Origin: Sthenelais limicola
Taxonomy: Eukaryota; Annelida; Polychaeta; Phyllodocida; Sigalionidae
Assembly (NCBI GenBank): GCA_942159475.1
Contig: OW804094.1
Location: 131,798,755-131,862,754, forward strand
Reading direction: 5' to 3'
DNA length: 64,000 nucleotides
Below are positions 1 to 12,045 of this stretch, one piece after another (position 1 is the first letter of the stretch; each line of letters begins with the position of its first letter). The position numbers and the translations under genes were made by a program. The notes under the pieces were generated by a model. The model was not told the origin of the DNA. It did not search any database and was given only the letters and a program-made list of their open reading frames with translations.

Positions 1-8
1 CTACTTAC

Positions 9-3000
9 CCAACTCTCTTTGTTTGCTTTAGAAGGTGCATTAGCTCTTCGTTCTGCCTCTTTTATTTGGTTGATCTTTCTTAACCGCTCAGCCTCCCTCA
101 CCTCTCTAGCCTTGCCCTCCTCCTCCTGAGGTTAACAACATGAAATACAAATTTAAATATGCAATTAACGAGCAAGGGACAATGGACAATTTTTTAATAT
201 TTTTTAGTGATAATGTTAATGGTCCTGATTCTTATTCAAATGCTTCAGAGAATCAATTAAGGTACCTCGCGTTGGCGCCTTTCCTCTTCAAGTTTGGCTC
301 TCTCTGTTTGTTGTCTTTTAGAATCTTCATCTCGTCGCAGACGCTCTTCTTCCTGAAAGAGTGGGTAAATTCGAACAAAAGACAGTAACACTTGTAGATA
401 AAATGGAAGATTTATCAGTATCGTTTATCCATAACAAATTAGGCAGAAGAAGTGGGTGAAAATGGTATAGGTCTTGGTTTCAATGTACTCACCCTCGTTT
501 TCTCCCAGAATTTGTCCCGCACGTTTGTTCTAATCTCTACATGGGGTCGGGTTTTCTTGTAGACTGAGCTCTGAAATAGTACCAGGTATTCCAATATACA
601 TCAACAAATAAACCCATGGAAACTGCGGGTCCGATCCTTGTATTATCCCAAGAAGGCAGTAAATTACCGGTATACAAAATATGTCAAGATGCCTAAATCA
701 AATTACCTTTCAGTTCTTCGTTGGTTCTAACTCTACCACAAACCACGGTAATCGAGTGATTATCAATGATAGATCAACTTCAGAACAACTAAGCGATACT
801 TATCACTGGGGTAAAATTGGAGTGGGATCCTAAACCGACCATTTTAATTCATATCTATTGCTTACGTCACACATTAATTCGCGCAATTGTTCATCATCAA
901 TTCGCGCGATATTCGATTAACCTAAGTTTTCCTTAATTTGATGTATAAAGTAGCCTTATCATTCCAGACTATCATGCAGTATTTCTATCGCGTAATTTAA
1001 TCGAAAAGGGGATTTCAATGGAGCATTAAATGTATATAATTCAAGAATCATTCACAGGTTCTACATCCATGGGCATATCTAAAAATACAATCGATAGATT
1101 CAAGATGTATAGTAAGTCGGCGAAAGAGCTACGCTCCTCCAGAAATCATATCCTACGTGGAATCAAGAGACACAGATCGCCAGTGTCACGGGAACTAATA
1201 CCATGTTCCAGTCTTGTTAACAGGAACAAAATGTGTTGGTTAGAATCCATCGTGCAACTGAATGTGATCATAGCAGAGTAAATAAAATAAATCTAAGGAT
1301 TGGATAGTGAGATTTGTATGCGTGGCCTGAAATAAATTTATGCTCTCCACCTCCATTATGAATTTTTTTTTTAAAATCACCAGATCCAAAAATGAACCCT
1401 CTCGGTTGGGTCTCGTGTTTATTCATATGGTCTATAAGAATATGCGTCAAACTAGCACGTGGAAAGGTCGCAAAGGATTTCTATCATCAAACTTGACAAA
1501 ATAATGTTGTGTTTTACCGACGAATAAAATACTTACAGGTTCTTGAGGCTGTTGGTAAACATTGGCGAAACATTAAAAAGGAACAGGAAAAAATAATCTC
1601 ACACAACAAAAACTGTGATTCGTTGCCATTTGTATCCGAGAAGCATACAAGGATCATATAAATCATGGGAACTATGTTGTACAAAGATCTAATATAATCA
1701 ACGGAGAAAGTAAAAAGCAAATGCATTAAACGGAGCGCACACTCAGAAGAATTGTGATAAATGTTTAAAAATTGAATTGGTCTAGCAAACACACACACAC
1801 AAAAACATGTTCAATATGTAGAAAGACATACCACTGGTTTAACATCATCACTATCGTCTGGCCTGGCTGTTTCTTTGTGGAAGCTATAATTTGATCCAGA
1901 ACACTTGGCTACTTTTTCTTTAATGGTATCTTCATCCAGATCGTCCTCTGTCCGGGCCTGGATCGTCACGTGGGCACCCTGAAATATAGCGACAATAAAT
2001 AATGACGCCGATAACTCTAATTTAGTAGGATATTCGATACAAAATCAGGCATTTGACTCTGAGATACCACCAGATTTGTTCATATTATTTCCTATAATAT
2101 TCAAAATCAAAATGACAATTAAGAATCTCACCCTAAAGAAATGCTGGACGTCGTTGAAATGGCTAGCGTATGTCCCTTTCTTGTTTTCGGGCACACCCTC
2201 TCCTTGCTGTAATAGAAGAAAAATCAACAGAAAAATATTGAAATAGGCGAATGCAATGATATTCCCGCTCAACTAATAAACAAGTACCGAGCTCCTCAGC
2301 CTATATCAATGGGCACATCTGGATGGGGCCTCGCTGGTCAACTTTTTATTTTATACATCAAAATAAAATTTCGAAAAAAAATAGAAAAAATATGTTGATT
2401 GCTTGATGTTGATTCCTCAATCAAGCATTAGTGACCGATTCAAATTATTTTGTGAGATTTCGTTTTTTAAACAAACACTATCAAAGACTTACAAAAGTGT
2501 GCTCAAGTAACAGCAATTGATACAATCTTTTCTGGTTCGCTCTTCCAACCATAATTATTAAAGAACTGCATGCCACAGGTGTTATAAAATCAATTAAAAT
2601 AACAAATTAAAGAGTACAAAAAGATAAGGTAACGTACCCAATTAATGAGGACGTATTTGGCCAAGCCTGTATTAGGGTCCATCACCCGCAGATAAGCATA
2701 CATCACTTTCCCACTGTTGAGCTCATCAACCATCTCCTCGACATCTCCATCTGTATAATGACAATTTGGATACATGTACAGGGTATAAGCATTCTTTACA
2801 CTTACACGGTAATTTGATGCCAGGTAAATCTGATTTTCAATCCAAATTCGTCGATACTTCCATCTGTAATGTTGACAGCTGTAAAAAAGGTACCGTCATA
2901 CACAGAGATCAATTTATGTTCGGCAACCGTGATCCAAATGTTCAGTTAATTGCCGAAGGTGGTCATGCAATACTAAAGAATTTTGATTATGAACTTACCT

Positions 3001-5563
3001 CCAGATCCATCAACTTTCAGGGACGAGCTAGTTCCCTCGTATCCATACACAACCCTAGAAGGAAAGAAATACAGCGAATAAGAATAGTTTTAACAGTGAA
3101 TACAACCGTAAAAACTCCACAGGATGTTTGTACTTAGTCGACTAGTCATACAGTCAGCCGCCGCCAAGAACTAAAAAAATAACTTTAGAAGTATGTCATC
3201 ATAAAATGGGATTTTCATTTGCCATGTGACTGCTAGAAATATATTTAAAACAATGTCGCTACAGTCACATTAAAATCAACTTCACTCCTTTATTTCCATC
3301 AGATGCATGCAACTACAGCATTGTGGATTGGTGATTCATGTGCCATTCTTTTCAGTGTATAATTCCCGCTGGTGATATGATATATGACGGAAACAAAATT
3401 TGAATCCCTCTGTGAACGAGGAGTATGAAACTCTAACACAAGTGTTCTGTTCGTCCGAACTGATTATTTTATAATATATATATATATAGCTATATATGGT
3501 GTCCTTTTCCGGTAACATTAAAACAAAACAGAAAAACGTTTTCGAACTGATACAGTTAATGGATAATTAAACCTGTTTTCAACTTTAACAGAAAGGAAAT
3601 GTTGAATGTCTAAAAGTTACGGGGAGTACAAAGAGACTTTGATTCGATTTTCAGTTGTCACATATTTTGTGGGTGTTCTAGAGCTGGGTTTTTTTCAGAA
3701 ATGACTTCGCTCATATCAAAAACTGAATTCGTACATTATGACATTTAATACAAGTAAACAAAAGTTTTCGTATGAAAACTTCCTGGTTGATTGGTTTTCT
3801 ATGCACAAAAAAAGAACGAACGATGGAAGGCTAATACAAAGCGACACCTCCTCCCATGACCATGATATCATATATTTGCCTGACTTATCATCGCGAGCAC
3901 TCAATTCACTGTATATATGGGGTCAGTTACTATAGATAAACGTTCTGATTATACACAATGTATTATATTTCACATAGTTCTATCATAACTTGGCCAATCT
4001 GTCCATTTGTAATCCATAAAACAGGAGACATGTTCGCCTGTTTTTGAGTTTCAAGTCGTTGAGTTATAAATCCACTACACAATCGTGATGGTAATGGTGA
4101 TTCAAACAGTGTAATGAGGTTAGAGCAATAAAGGAAACGGGACATCCAAGTTGCTGCATGGAGGTAGATTGAGGGAGTAGTATTAGGCCATCCACTCAAC
4201 GTTATAAGGTTGGCCTCGCAATAGATAGACTAATTTGGCGTCCACAAACCCTCGATAGACCAGATTAATTTGTATTTAGCTACACGCGGCGCTACACGTA
4301 CCTTGCATAGGCCTACTACCAACACGTTTTCATACTACCATTAAAATTGATTAGCCTGTAAACATTATTCGCTAACACTGCTTTGCAAATGTACACTATT
4401 AAAACCTGTGAATCAATCATTAATTAGCTGCAAGATTTTCAAAAAAGCATAAACGCATAAAAAGTCATAAGGTTGTGAACTGAGGGTTGGAAAATGGAAG
4501 TTGAGTCTGCTCCATGCATGAATAATAACTCATCCCTGAGTGATCTAATATCTATCGTGTGGAAACAAATTGGGAAATACCAATATACCGTACCCACCTA
4601 AACTAAGAACAAGGTTGGAACTAACTGAAAATCAATGTAACTGTTTAACTCTCAGAGACCTGTGTTTTGTTATCGTATCAATACTAAACTTCCTACACTA
4701 TATAGTTGTAAGAACCAACTTGCAAGTCAACGGGGGGGGGGGGGGGGGGGGGGGGCGGGTTGTCAGACCTTCTTGCCGCTTTACTGTAGAGAGATGTCCA
4801 GGCTATCTGCATCACTTTTACTAGTTTCGCCGTGTGAACCACAGGCTATCTACGGGGGAGTAGGACTACGGTGGGCCTAAACTCAATCGGTCTCCAAAAT
4901 ATCAGCCAGTTAGTGAGTTAATTTAGAAATGTCTAATGTATAGACGAGTTTAAACTTTACAAGATAGTTAAATCATTCAGAATATATTTTGGAAAGGGGA
5001 CTAAAAACCTAACAGTTGACCTATGCCATACATAGGCTATGGTATGAGTATGCGTAGGCCTATGATAAAAACGTGGGTGGGTTGTGCCCCTTGCTGGACA
5101 TGCACTTTGCCTGGGTCTACTACGACTATGTCTATGCTGACGAGGAAGGAAACGGACTTCAGTTAAAACAGAACCTAGCGTTACTATAACTTGGGTGACA
5201 TAATAGAATAGATATAAGTAGTTTTAAGAATATTGGGGAGGAACTAAGCCAACAACCTCGAAGACCCAGGGCTCAATAATATAAACAAATGCAGCCGCAG
5301 CCTATGAGTAATATTGCTATTACTCAGAGCTCTAACTAGGAAGCGATGGCAGTTACCTACCCCCACACAGAAGCCGGTGTCGGTGGCCAGTTATGAAAAT
5401 CAGAGTCAATCAGTGGCTCCACCTTAACAAAAATGGTTTGGATTACTCCATATTTAGAACCACGTAAATCAACTTACCATGTTGTCTTGCATTTAGGGTT
5501 GCTGACATCGTCGTAAGCCGCTAATAAAGCGGTACGATTTTTGCTTAGATCTACTCGTGACAT
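9..5563 (-). CDS. DBNL: Drebrin-like protein (Abp1/mAbp1), N-terminal part, 8 exons, 3' end outside window
   Basis: An actin-binding adaptor linking F-actin to endocytosis and signalling. Exons on the minus strand, in order: 5563-5478, 3054-2999, 2750-2638, 2206-2132, 1978-1832, 570-493, 352-266, 125-9. All are bounded by AG/GT and phases close, giving 253 codons. Residues about 5-140 form an ADF-H (cofilin-like) domain: exon 1 starts [17 protein letters not shown], exon 3 has [19 protein letters not shown] and the YVLINW core, and exon 5 has the GAHVTIQAR strand and the SNYSFHKE end. Residues 160-253 are the charged, coiled-coil-like linker known in the family (VYKKT, RDKFWEK, then Glu/Arg-rich). 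Family members end in a proline-rich region and an SH3 domain; those exons would lie left of position 1. The start is the only ATG giving the conserved N-terminus. Drebrin itself shares the ADF-H domain, but the VYKKT/DKFWEK linker favours DBNL. Confidence 0.94.
126..5477 (-). other. DBNL introns, including a 2.4-kb first intron
   Basis: The seven introns are 3055-5477, 2751-2998, 2207-2637, 1979-2131, 571-1831, 353-492 and 126-265. Intron 1 (2.4 kb) and intron 5 (1.26 kb) exceed 300 bases. Intron 1 contains a run of 24 G (4732-4755), an 8-bp perfect stem-loop (3762-3781, AAGTTTTC/GAAAACTT) and TAGGCCTA-type palindromes near 4308 and 5055. I see nothing coding in intron 5. A potential 12-base exon near 1530 is not needed, because exons 5 and 6 join in phase without it. 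Confidence 0.85.
4732..4755. repeat. Poly(G) run of 24
   Basis: An uninterrupted run of G on the plus strand inside DBNL intron 1, so poly(C) in the transcript. Such runs are prone to length polymorphism and assembly error. Confidence 0.95.
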
Positions 5564-6508
5564 ATTGGCAGCAAGAGCTTGTGAACTACGTCATCATCTT
5601 CTGTGTAGGCTAGGCCTGCTTATCGCTTGCACTAGGATCCGTTCGACTGGGCACCTCAGACACCCCAGGTCCAGTTCGCAAAGTAGGCCTACCGGTACCA
5701 GTATTCAGGGAAGGCCTATAATACTTCTTAGTTCTAGAAGTTGAAGAAAGTAAAATAGCAAAATGGGATATATGTTTTGTTGTTGAGAGAAAACACAACG
5801 GTAGGCCTAGGCCTAATGCTGAAAATGAAAGATTTTAAGACTAGGCCTACAGCAGGGACGTCGGAACCGGGGAGGGGGCTGGGGGGGGGGGGGGCAGGGG
5901 AAATCATGCCCCCCCCCCCCCCAAAAAAAAATAAATAAAAATCAAAGGCATAAGAAAAGGTAAAATCCAATGCTGAAAAGGTCAAAAGCCAGAGGATTTA
6001 TCCGAATAATCCCCTACTAATAGGTTTTTCAATTTGGAGTCTTTAATAATTAATTAATGATGGTCAGATGTAGGCTATATCCTGTTCTCAACTTTTTCTG
6101 CAGTAGACCTACTGAAGTGAATAGGGCCTATACATTATGGCATAAATGGTGACCCTGTAAAATGTCTTAGGTTATAACATACATTCTACTGGCTTGTGTA
6201 AGCTTAAGATTGAGAGACCCAATAATGGGAAATTCCCTAGGTCACTTCATGTGGTTTTAGCATCAGCCTATGGAGCAAATTATTAAACTGCCTTAAAAAA
6301 TAAAAACGTCATAATGCATTATTAATATGAAAGTTTTGCTTACAACACTCTCATATGGCCTAGAAAATATCACAATTTATTCATGTTGTTTATTTTGGTC
6401 ACATCTAAAAAAATATGATATTTTTTTTCACAAGTCCATTACCTGGTACGTCACCAAATCACCCCAGATGTAATATTGGGGCTACAAATTACGCTCAATA
6501 ATATACAT
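5564..6508. other. Upstream flank of DBNL: no gene, palindrome and G/C-run island
   Basis: This stretch lies 5' of the DBNL start codon and should include its promoter, but no TATA box or clear factor site stands out. It is dense in TAGGCCTA-like palindromes (near 5609, 5683, 5712, 5802 and 5842). It also holds a G14/C14 hairpin-capable pair, G at 5881-5894 and C at 5909-5922. Short open frames here are interrupted and resemble no family I know. Confidence 0.6.
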
Positions 6509-6708
6509 GATTATAATTTCTGGCACCTTTAATACTGTCTGATTGAAATATATAAGTGAGCAAAATATAATTGCAAACTTAAATTGGGGGCTTCAAAAGA
6601 CCCCCAATAATACCCCCAGTTTTGTTGGTTGGAAGAAACAGGATTTTAATTTCTGGCCCCCTTAACGCCATCAGATTGAAAAATATGACTGAGCAAAATA
6701 TTGCAAAT
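6509..6708. repeat. Imperfect direct duplication of about 70 bp with central stem-loop
   Basis: Two related copies at 6509-6578 and 6642-6708 share TAATTTCTGGC, a CAGATTGAAA/CTGATTGAAA block and GAGCAAAATAT. Between them is a perfect 8-bp stem, ATTGGGGG (6583-6590) with CCCCCAAT (6601-6608). It lies just upstream of the Penelope-like relic at 6780 and may belong to the same inserted element, though that link is inference. Confidence 0.7.
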
Positions 6709-6779
6709 TGTTATAACATTAACATTACTACAGTGCACATTCGCACACCTCAGAGCATCATTTGAATGTAAAAATCATC

Positions 6780-6850
6780 CTTGATAAAGGGCAAATGTCG
6801 CCCGAAACGTCGGACCCCCAATAAACAAACCTACAACAAACTCCCAAGTC
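6780..6850 (+). mobile_element. Penelope-like retroelement relic with hammerhead-like motif
   Basis: The sequence CTTGATAA (6780-6787) is followed by a GGGC...GCCC stem (6789-6792/6800-6803), then GAAA (6804-6807), C and GTC (6809-6811). This is the order of a type I hammerhead ribozyme with a minimal stem III, as known from Penelope-like elements. The catalytic CTGATGA box is degenerate here, so activity is doubtful. Downstream the text ACCCCCAATAAACAAACC is shared with a second fragment at 63031, which supports a dispersed element. No reverse transcriptase or GIY-YIG frame is visible. Confidence 0.45.
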
Positions 6851-9800
6851 CTCGTCCTACTTCCATTTGGGTGAATCATTCCAACTAAGATTTTTATAAC
6901 ATTTATTTGGCCCATCCTGGAAACTGGACAAAACGTGACCCCCGCGGTTTTTGCAAAAAAAAGCCAAAGGCTCCCCCGAAAAATTTGGACTGTCACACCA
7001 CCATTAAAGGTTGAACCGCTCACCTACCTGCTGCCTCAAAACTCAACTTTTCCATCATAGGCCGGACCTCTTTAAGTACTCTCAAAAGCTGGCTAGCAAA
7101 GATTAATTAAGAATGGTCCTGAACATTTTTTGGATTTGAGCAATAATTAAAAAGTTCTCGCAAACCGCACATTCAAAGCGAGGAGAATTCAAAGATGGCC
7201 ACCAAAACAAAAAGTTGATAGAAGAGCCAGCAGGGAAGCAGCATGGAAGAGCCGCTGCCGCTCTGAGCCAATCAGATGTGACAACAGGCAATGACATCAT
7301 ACCATAGGCCTAGCGCAGAGTGGGGAAGCCTCTCCGATCAGAAAAACATCGAAGCACAGCCGCTCCTCATAGGTGCAAACTCTGCGATTATAATTTATTC
7401 CATTAAAAAGCTAACAAAATCTAGAATATAATCCTAAAATCTAAATGTCTGCAGGTGTCTTATGGCGCTGCCATAAGGTCGCCTGCATGCCTCGTCAAGC
7501 AAAACACTGAGTCCAGACAACCCTTGTTTCTGTGGCGAAGTTAAGCTGGGTCACCCTGCTCTGCAGTCGCCGAAGCCATAATTTTAGAAGCTTTGATTAA
7601 TTCCCATCAATATAACAAATACTAAACTAAACCAGCCATACACCAATTCTTGCGCGGATACTCACCTGGATACTTCTTTGTTGACCTTGGACCTAGAACT
7701 TAGTCCTGGTAAAAGATGTAAAAAGAAATCAAAATAAAATCCTGTAATGCACCGTACTCTTGCTTAATGATCATATCATATCATGTATTTTATACATTAT
7801 GTACATTTGTACTCCATTTTCTAAATTATAATGGTAATGAGAATAAATCTTTTTGATGCATTGCTTTGTTAATTATTACCATATTTTAAATATGTGGTAC
7901 TGAGAATAATGTCTTTGCATAATGTTTTGCAGAATAATCTATTTTTTTCTGAAAAAAATAACAAAAAAAAACAAGCAAAAGTAACATATGAATGTGATGT
8001 GTCACAGCAAAATCAGTCACAGCTAGGTCACAAATATGGTTTTGATATATCCTCATATTTGAAAAGATGAGACCTAAGGGATTCCAATAATGGTAAACAC
8101 AAGGACATGCAATACATACTTCTATATTTTGTAATGCATGAAACAAAGTTAGCAAAGTTTCTTGAGGGTCAATACTAGTATATATAAAGTAGTTAAAATA
8201 TACTCCTTAGAATAACCTCAGATACGCATGGATATCTTCCATACACAATCTTGGGAATTTGGTACATCTTTTCATTCCATCATTAGTGGTAAGCACCCCA
8301 CAAGTTATAACATTCTAAGGAAGAGATTCTGTAAATAAAAAAACTTTCAATTTTGGGACTTATCGTAGGTCGTTTTCCTGTGACACATCACATATATAAT
8401 ATATGTATATGCCTTTAAATTACAAAGCTAGTAAATCAAAATTATAGTGAAATTCAAAATTTGTTGGGCAAAAATGTTCAGCATGGACAAAGGTTTTGCC
8501 CCCAATTTTTCATCTGTATCATTGTGAATTTTTGGTACGGTACAAAATGCGTACATTGCAAAAACATAATGCGCAGCTTACAATTAACAAGAATTCATCC
8601 ACATAATGACGGACGTTGATGCCTAGTTTGAATTGTATTGTGGTAATGCGGTTACAAATTCAGGGAGGCTCAATCAGGTAAAATCTAAGACAAACTAATA
8701 CACAAAATTCGGTATGAAGGTAGGCCTACAAGAAAAGAGCAACTATATTGATCAGTAGCCTAACTGAGTAGATCTATGAGTATTTTTGTATGTTATTTTC
8801 GATACCATTTGGCCCTATATAGCTCAATGGCAGTCCCTACAGTCAAGCCAAGGTAAATAAACAAACCGTGATATGTGGAGCCCTTGATAGTGTGGACCAC
8901 TTAAAGATTACGACATGCCAAAAAGAAAGGTGTGTGTGTTTGTGTGTGTACATGGACTGTGTATGGTTATATGTATGTTAAAGCAAGTAAAAGAGCGGCA
9001 CTGTTACATCTTAGTCTTGTGCAAGTCTTTGATATTTTTTTTAACGAAATCATGAATGAACCAGAATCAGTTACAGTCCCCCACTGGTTAGTACTAATAA
9101 CACAGGGTGAAATTACTAATTATGAGGACGAAATCTTTTGTCAAATCGGTCCGAAGCAAATCGATATACTCACAACGTCCTCTAAAGAACTGTACAAAGC
9201 GGTAAGAAGTTTTCTAAATCCCAAGGGTGATAGGAATGAGAATTGGTCCAATAAATTTTCTGTTGAAAGGCATTGATATTTCTAACATTGACTTTGATAT
9301 ATGGTACCGTGTTTCTTTTCAATGCACGAGAAACGTGAGGCTACAGTCCTTCCAGTATAGATTCATTAATGTTCATTTAAAAAATATGAAAATCAGAGTG
9401 TCCAACCTCTGTAACTAGGGTAAGTATTGTGAGTCTGTAGATGGTCTATTCCACTCGTGTATGGTTGGTGCCCGGTGCTACAAGTTCATTCAAAGTGCAT
9501 TTAATCAACCTATGTCATTTCAATATGGTGCTCTATGCGAAACGCATTACCAGTTTATGTTTGTCGAATAGCTAGGTGTAAGACTAGAAAAGTTCGAAAA
9601 GAAGCAAGTCAATACTGGCTGCTAGTGAAATGAAGTTGTTTATTGACATAAAAGGTCTGAAATATACTGGGTCATAGGTGCATGATAGTAAGTACTCTCG
9701 AAAACAGAAGAGTGTAGTGGGTTTGATGTAAAAGTTGTGTTAATATCTACCCCAGAGAAGATGTTTTGTTGAAAGATTGAATAAAGAAAAAAAAGAATCA

Positions 9801-10207
9801 GTTACAGTTAACACTTTACAATAATTGATTTCTGGTTTTTGCTTTTCCAAAGGAAACGGCGAGTGGTGTCAGTATAATTTAACGAATCTGCGTTTCCAAG
9901 GGAAACGACAACTGGTGTCAGTTGCATGTAAAGTACGGTCAAGTCACAATTATTTTCAGATACTGTAAACTAAATCCTTGCATTATTTTTTTTCTTAATT
10001 AACCCACAAAGTGACATATGTCTCAGACTTACATCTATGTTTTTAGCTTTGGAGACCAATATTTTTTCAAGAATTCTTTTATTGCAACAGATGGACATAA
10101 AGGTCCTCCAGTAAAGGTAATCCAGCATTCTAAATAGACATAGGTCTAGGTAGGTCTTCCGCTGACAAAAGGAGAAGACAATAGTGGAAGACATATGAAT
10201 GTACTTT
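6851..10207. other. Gene-free stretch, no recognisable coding
   Basis: I find no conserved exon here. The longest open frames (8932-9276 plus, 7886-8155 minus) match no family I recognise, and the first begins in a GT-rich repeat. Small items are TAGGCCTA palindromes near 7303 and 8721, and a direct repeat of about 32 bp with period 49 (9842-9873 and 9891-9922, both ending GGTGTCAGT). Confidence 0.6.
9842..9922. repeat. Two-copy direct repeat, period 49
   Basis: The units share TTTCCAA(A/G)GGAAACG and end in GGTGTCAGT. Each unit contains the short palindrome-like TTTCC...GGAAA. Confidence 0.7.
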
Positions 10208-10400
10208 AGGGGGCTATCATTATTTACCTCATGGGGGGGTATAAGAATTTTGGCAGTCAATCATAGGAAATTTTGTGACCCCCATCCAATTAAGGGTCCC
10301 ATGTTTTTGTGCCCCCCCCTATCAGAGGGTGCCATGCTTTTGTGACGCCCCCCCCCCATAATTCTTATACCCCCCATGAGGTAAATAATGATAGCCCCCT
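10208..10400. repeat. Long inverted repeat, 42-bp arms, with internal tandem repeats
   Basis: The left arm (10208-10249) begins AGGGGGCTATCATTATTT and the right arm (10360-10400) ends with its reverse complement. They match along their whole length except for one G/C in a homopolymer. The 110-base spacer carries about 2.5 units of a roughly 33-bp motif, TTTTGTG followed by a C-run and a GGGT(C/G)CCATG or GGGTGCCATG segment. The structure resembles a small foldback or MITE-type element, but I see no transposase and no clear target-site duplication. Confidence 0.85.
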
Positions 10401-11960
10401 TACTCCACGTTGGTGTATATACCATATGCTATTTCTATGGGCGGGAGTAGTGTGGTGAGAAAAAAATATGGTGAGATCCTTTTTGGTGGGCTTTTCATTT
10501 TCACTCAACCATGTTCTTTCTCAAGACAAAGTTTGAAAATAATACTGTGACTCTTTTTTTTTCATGCATTAGTTCCCGGCAGAAGGGCATATGAAGGTGG
10601 TTTATCCCTTTAAAGCTAGCCTACTTATGAGGAAAGTGATTTTTGTAACTAACACAAACAGACGTTTAATGGGGAAAGTGATTAACACACCAATGCACCA
10701 TTTATTAGGCATATAAGCTCATTGTTTTAGGCACAGGGAGGGGGGATAAAGGTAATTTAATTATAATAATAATTTAATAAAGTAATTATTAAAATTATGG
10801 AATGATGATATAAATTGAATCGCAATAATGATAATACCTATTAGCCTGTATTGATATTGGTAGATATTCAAATATGATATGATATGATGGTGTAATAATA
10901 ACTAAGGGTGATGATATTGTATTATAGGCTATGTTAATGAATCACTCACTCAATACACAATAATAAACAATAAATTACTAGTAGATGTCCAATACTCAGG
11001 GCTACCAAAATATAATACAATACACAATCAACTCAGATCACAATTCGGTCCTTTAAGATTGTGTCATGTACTGACACCAGAAGGCGTTGGCCATCGGAAA
11101 AGGACGCCAGGGTCGACATAACACTGCTGTAGCGTATGCCGACTGAGTATTTATATGACCGGGAAACATTATAAATGAACGCCATCTTATTTAAAGCAAC
11201 TTAATCATTGAGAAAAACATTCACATTAAGTTACTAGGTACACAAAATGATTCCCAAGATGGAATTGTCATACATCAAAGCCCCTCAAATACCCGCTCCC
11301 ATAGAGATTGGCCTGGCCTGTGTTCGATGTGTCTAACAAAATGGCAAAAGTACAGAAGAAAACTGTTGATACGCCTTATACCAGGTGGCGCCATTGGCAT
11401 TCTAGGACGACCGAATTATACCCAAATGGAATAATACAATGGGTAGAATATAAATCTCTGAATATAATGCCGGGGAATCGGGGACAGATCCAGCAAAATA
11501 TTTGTGAACATAAGTAGCAAAATGTTTATTAATCATAAGTAGCAAAATGTTTATCATAATTAATGCAACCAGTAGACAGGTAATTTGACTGTGCCCCTGC
11601 CACATTTCCTATGGGGAAGCACATCTAGACTTTGTGCAACCGACCCGCCCCCTACAGGGCGGATTTAGACCACCTTTAAACTTCCTTACGTTGCTCAAAT
11701 ACCCCTGGTCTTCTCAGTTATACAGAACTCCCAGCCATGGACCTGTTTTTTATGTTTTCCCATCTAAATGTGTACCATTACATCGTCTGAATGGCAAGTT
11801 TTGTTCCTCATGAGGCCTTTTCAGGGGACGACTTATGTATAATGTGGTACAGGAAAGTTGCAATTTTAAATATAAAGATTGGTTTAGACTCCCACCCCTG
11901 TTGCACCTCTCACACACACTGCACCTTCACTCACTCACATAGCCCAGTACCACACACTGC
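10401..11960. other. Gene-free stretch with a short tandem duplication
   Basis: No coding exon is recognised. The AT-rich segment 10740-10990 is low complexity. A 21-base unit, CATAAGTAGCAAAATGTTTA plus T, occurs at about 11509 and again at 11534 (period 25). Confidence 0.55.
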
Positions 11961-11970
11961 CCCTCCCGCT

Positions 11971-12045
11971 GCCTGCCACTGCCTGCTACTGCCTGCCACT
12001 AGTGTGTGTGTAGCCTTGCCTCAAGGCTACACACACACTAGGCAG
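11971..12045. repeat. 10-bp tandem repeat running into a strong hairpin
   Basis: About three copies of a CTGCCTGCCA-type unit (11971-12000) run into a hairpin. Its arms are 12000-12018 (TAGTGTGTGTGTAGCCTTG) and 12022-12040, perfectly complementary over 19 bp with a 3-base loop. The stem can extend by CTGCC/GGCAG past a 2-base bulge. Confidence 0.85.

Noticed and set aside
1530..1541. A 12-base microexon for DBNL between exons 5 and 6
   Set aside because: A good donor follows, but exon 6 starting at 570 already supplies the conserved VYKKT and joins in phase 0.
8932..9276. Open frame of 114 codons with a protein-like C-terminal half
   Set aside because: It begins in a GT-rich repeat, shows no family motif, and has no matching splice sites or neighbouring exon. 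I could not support it as a gene.
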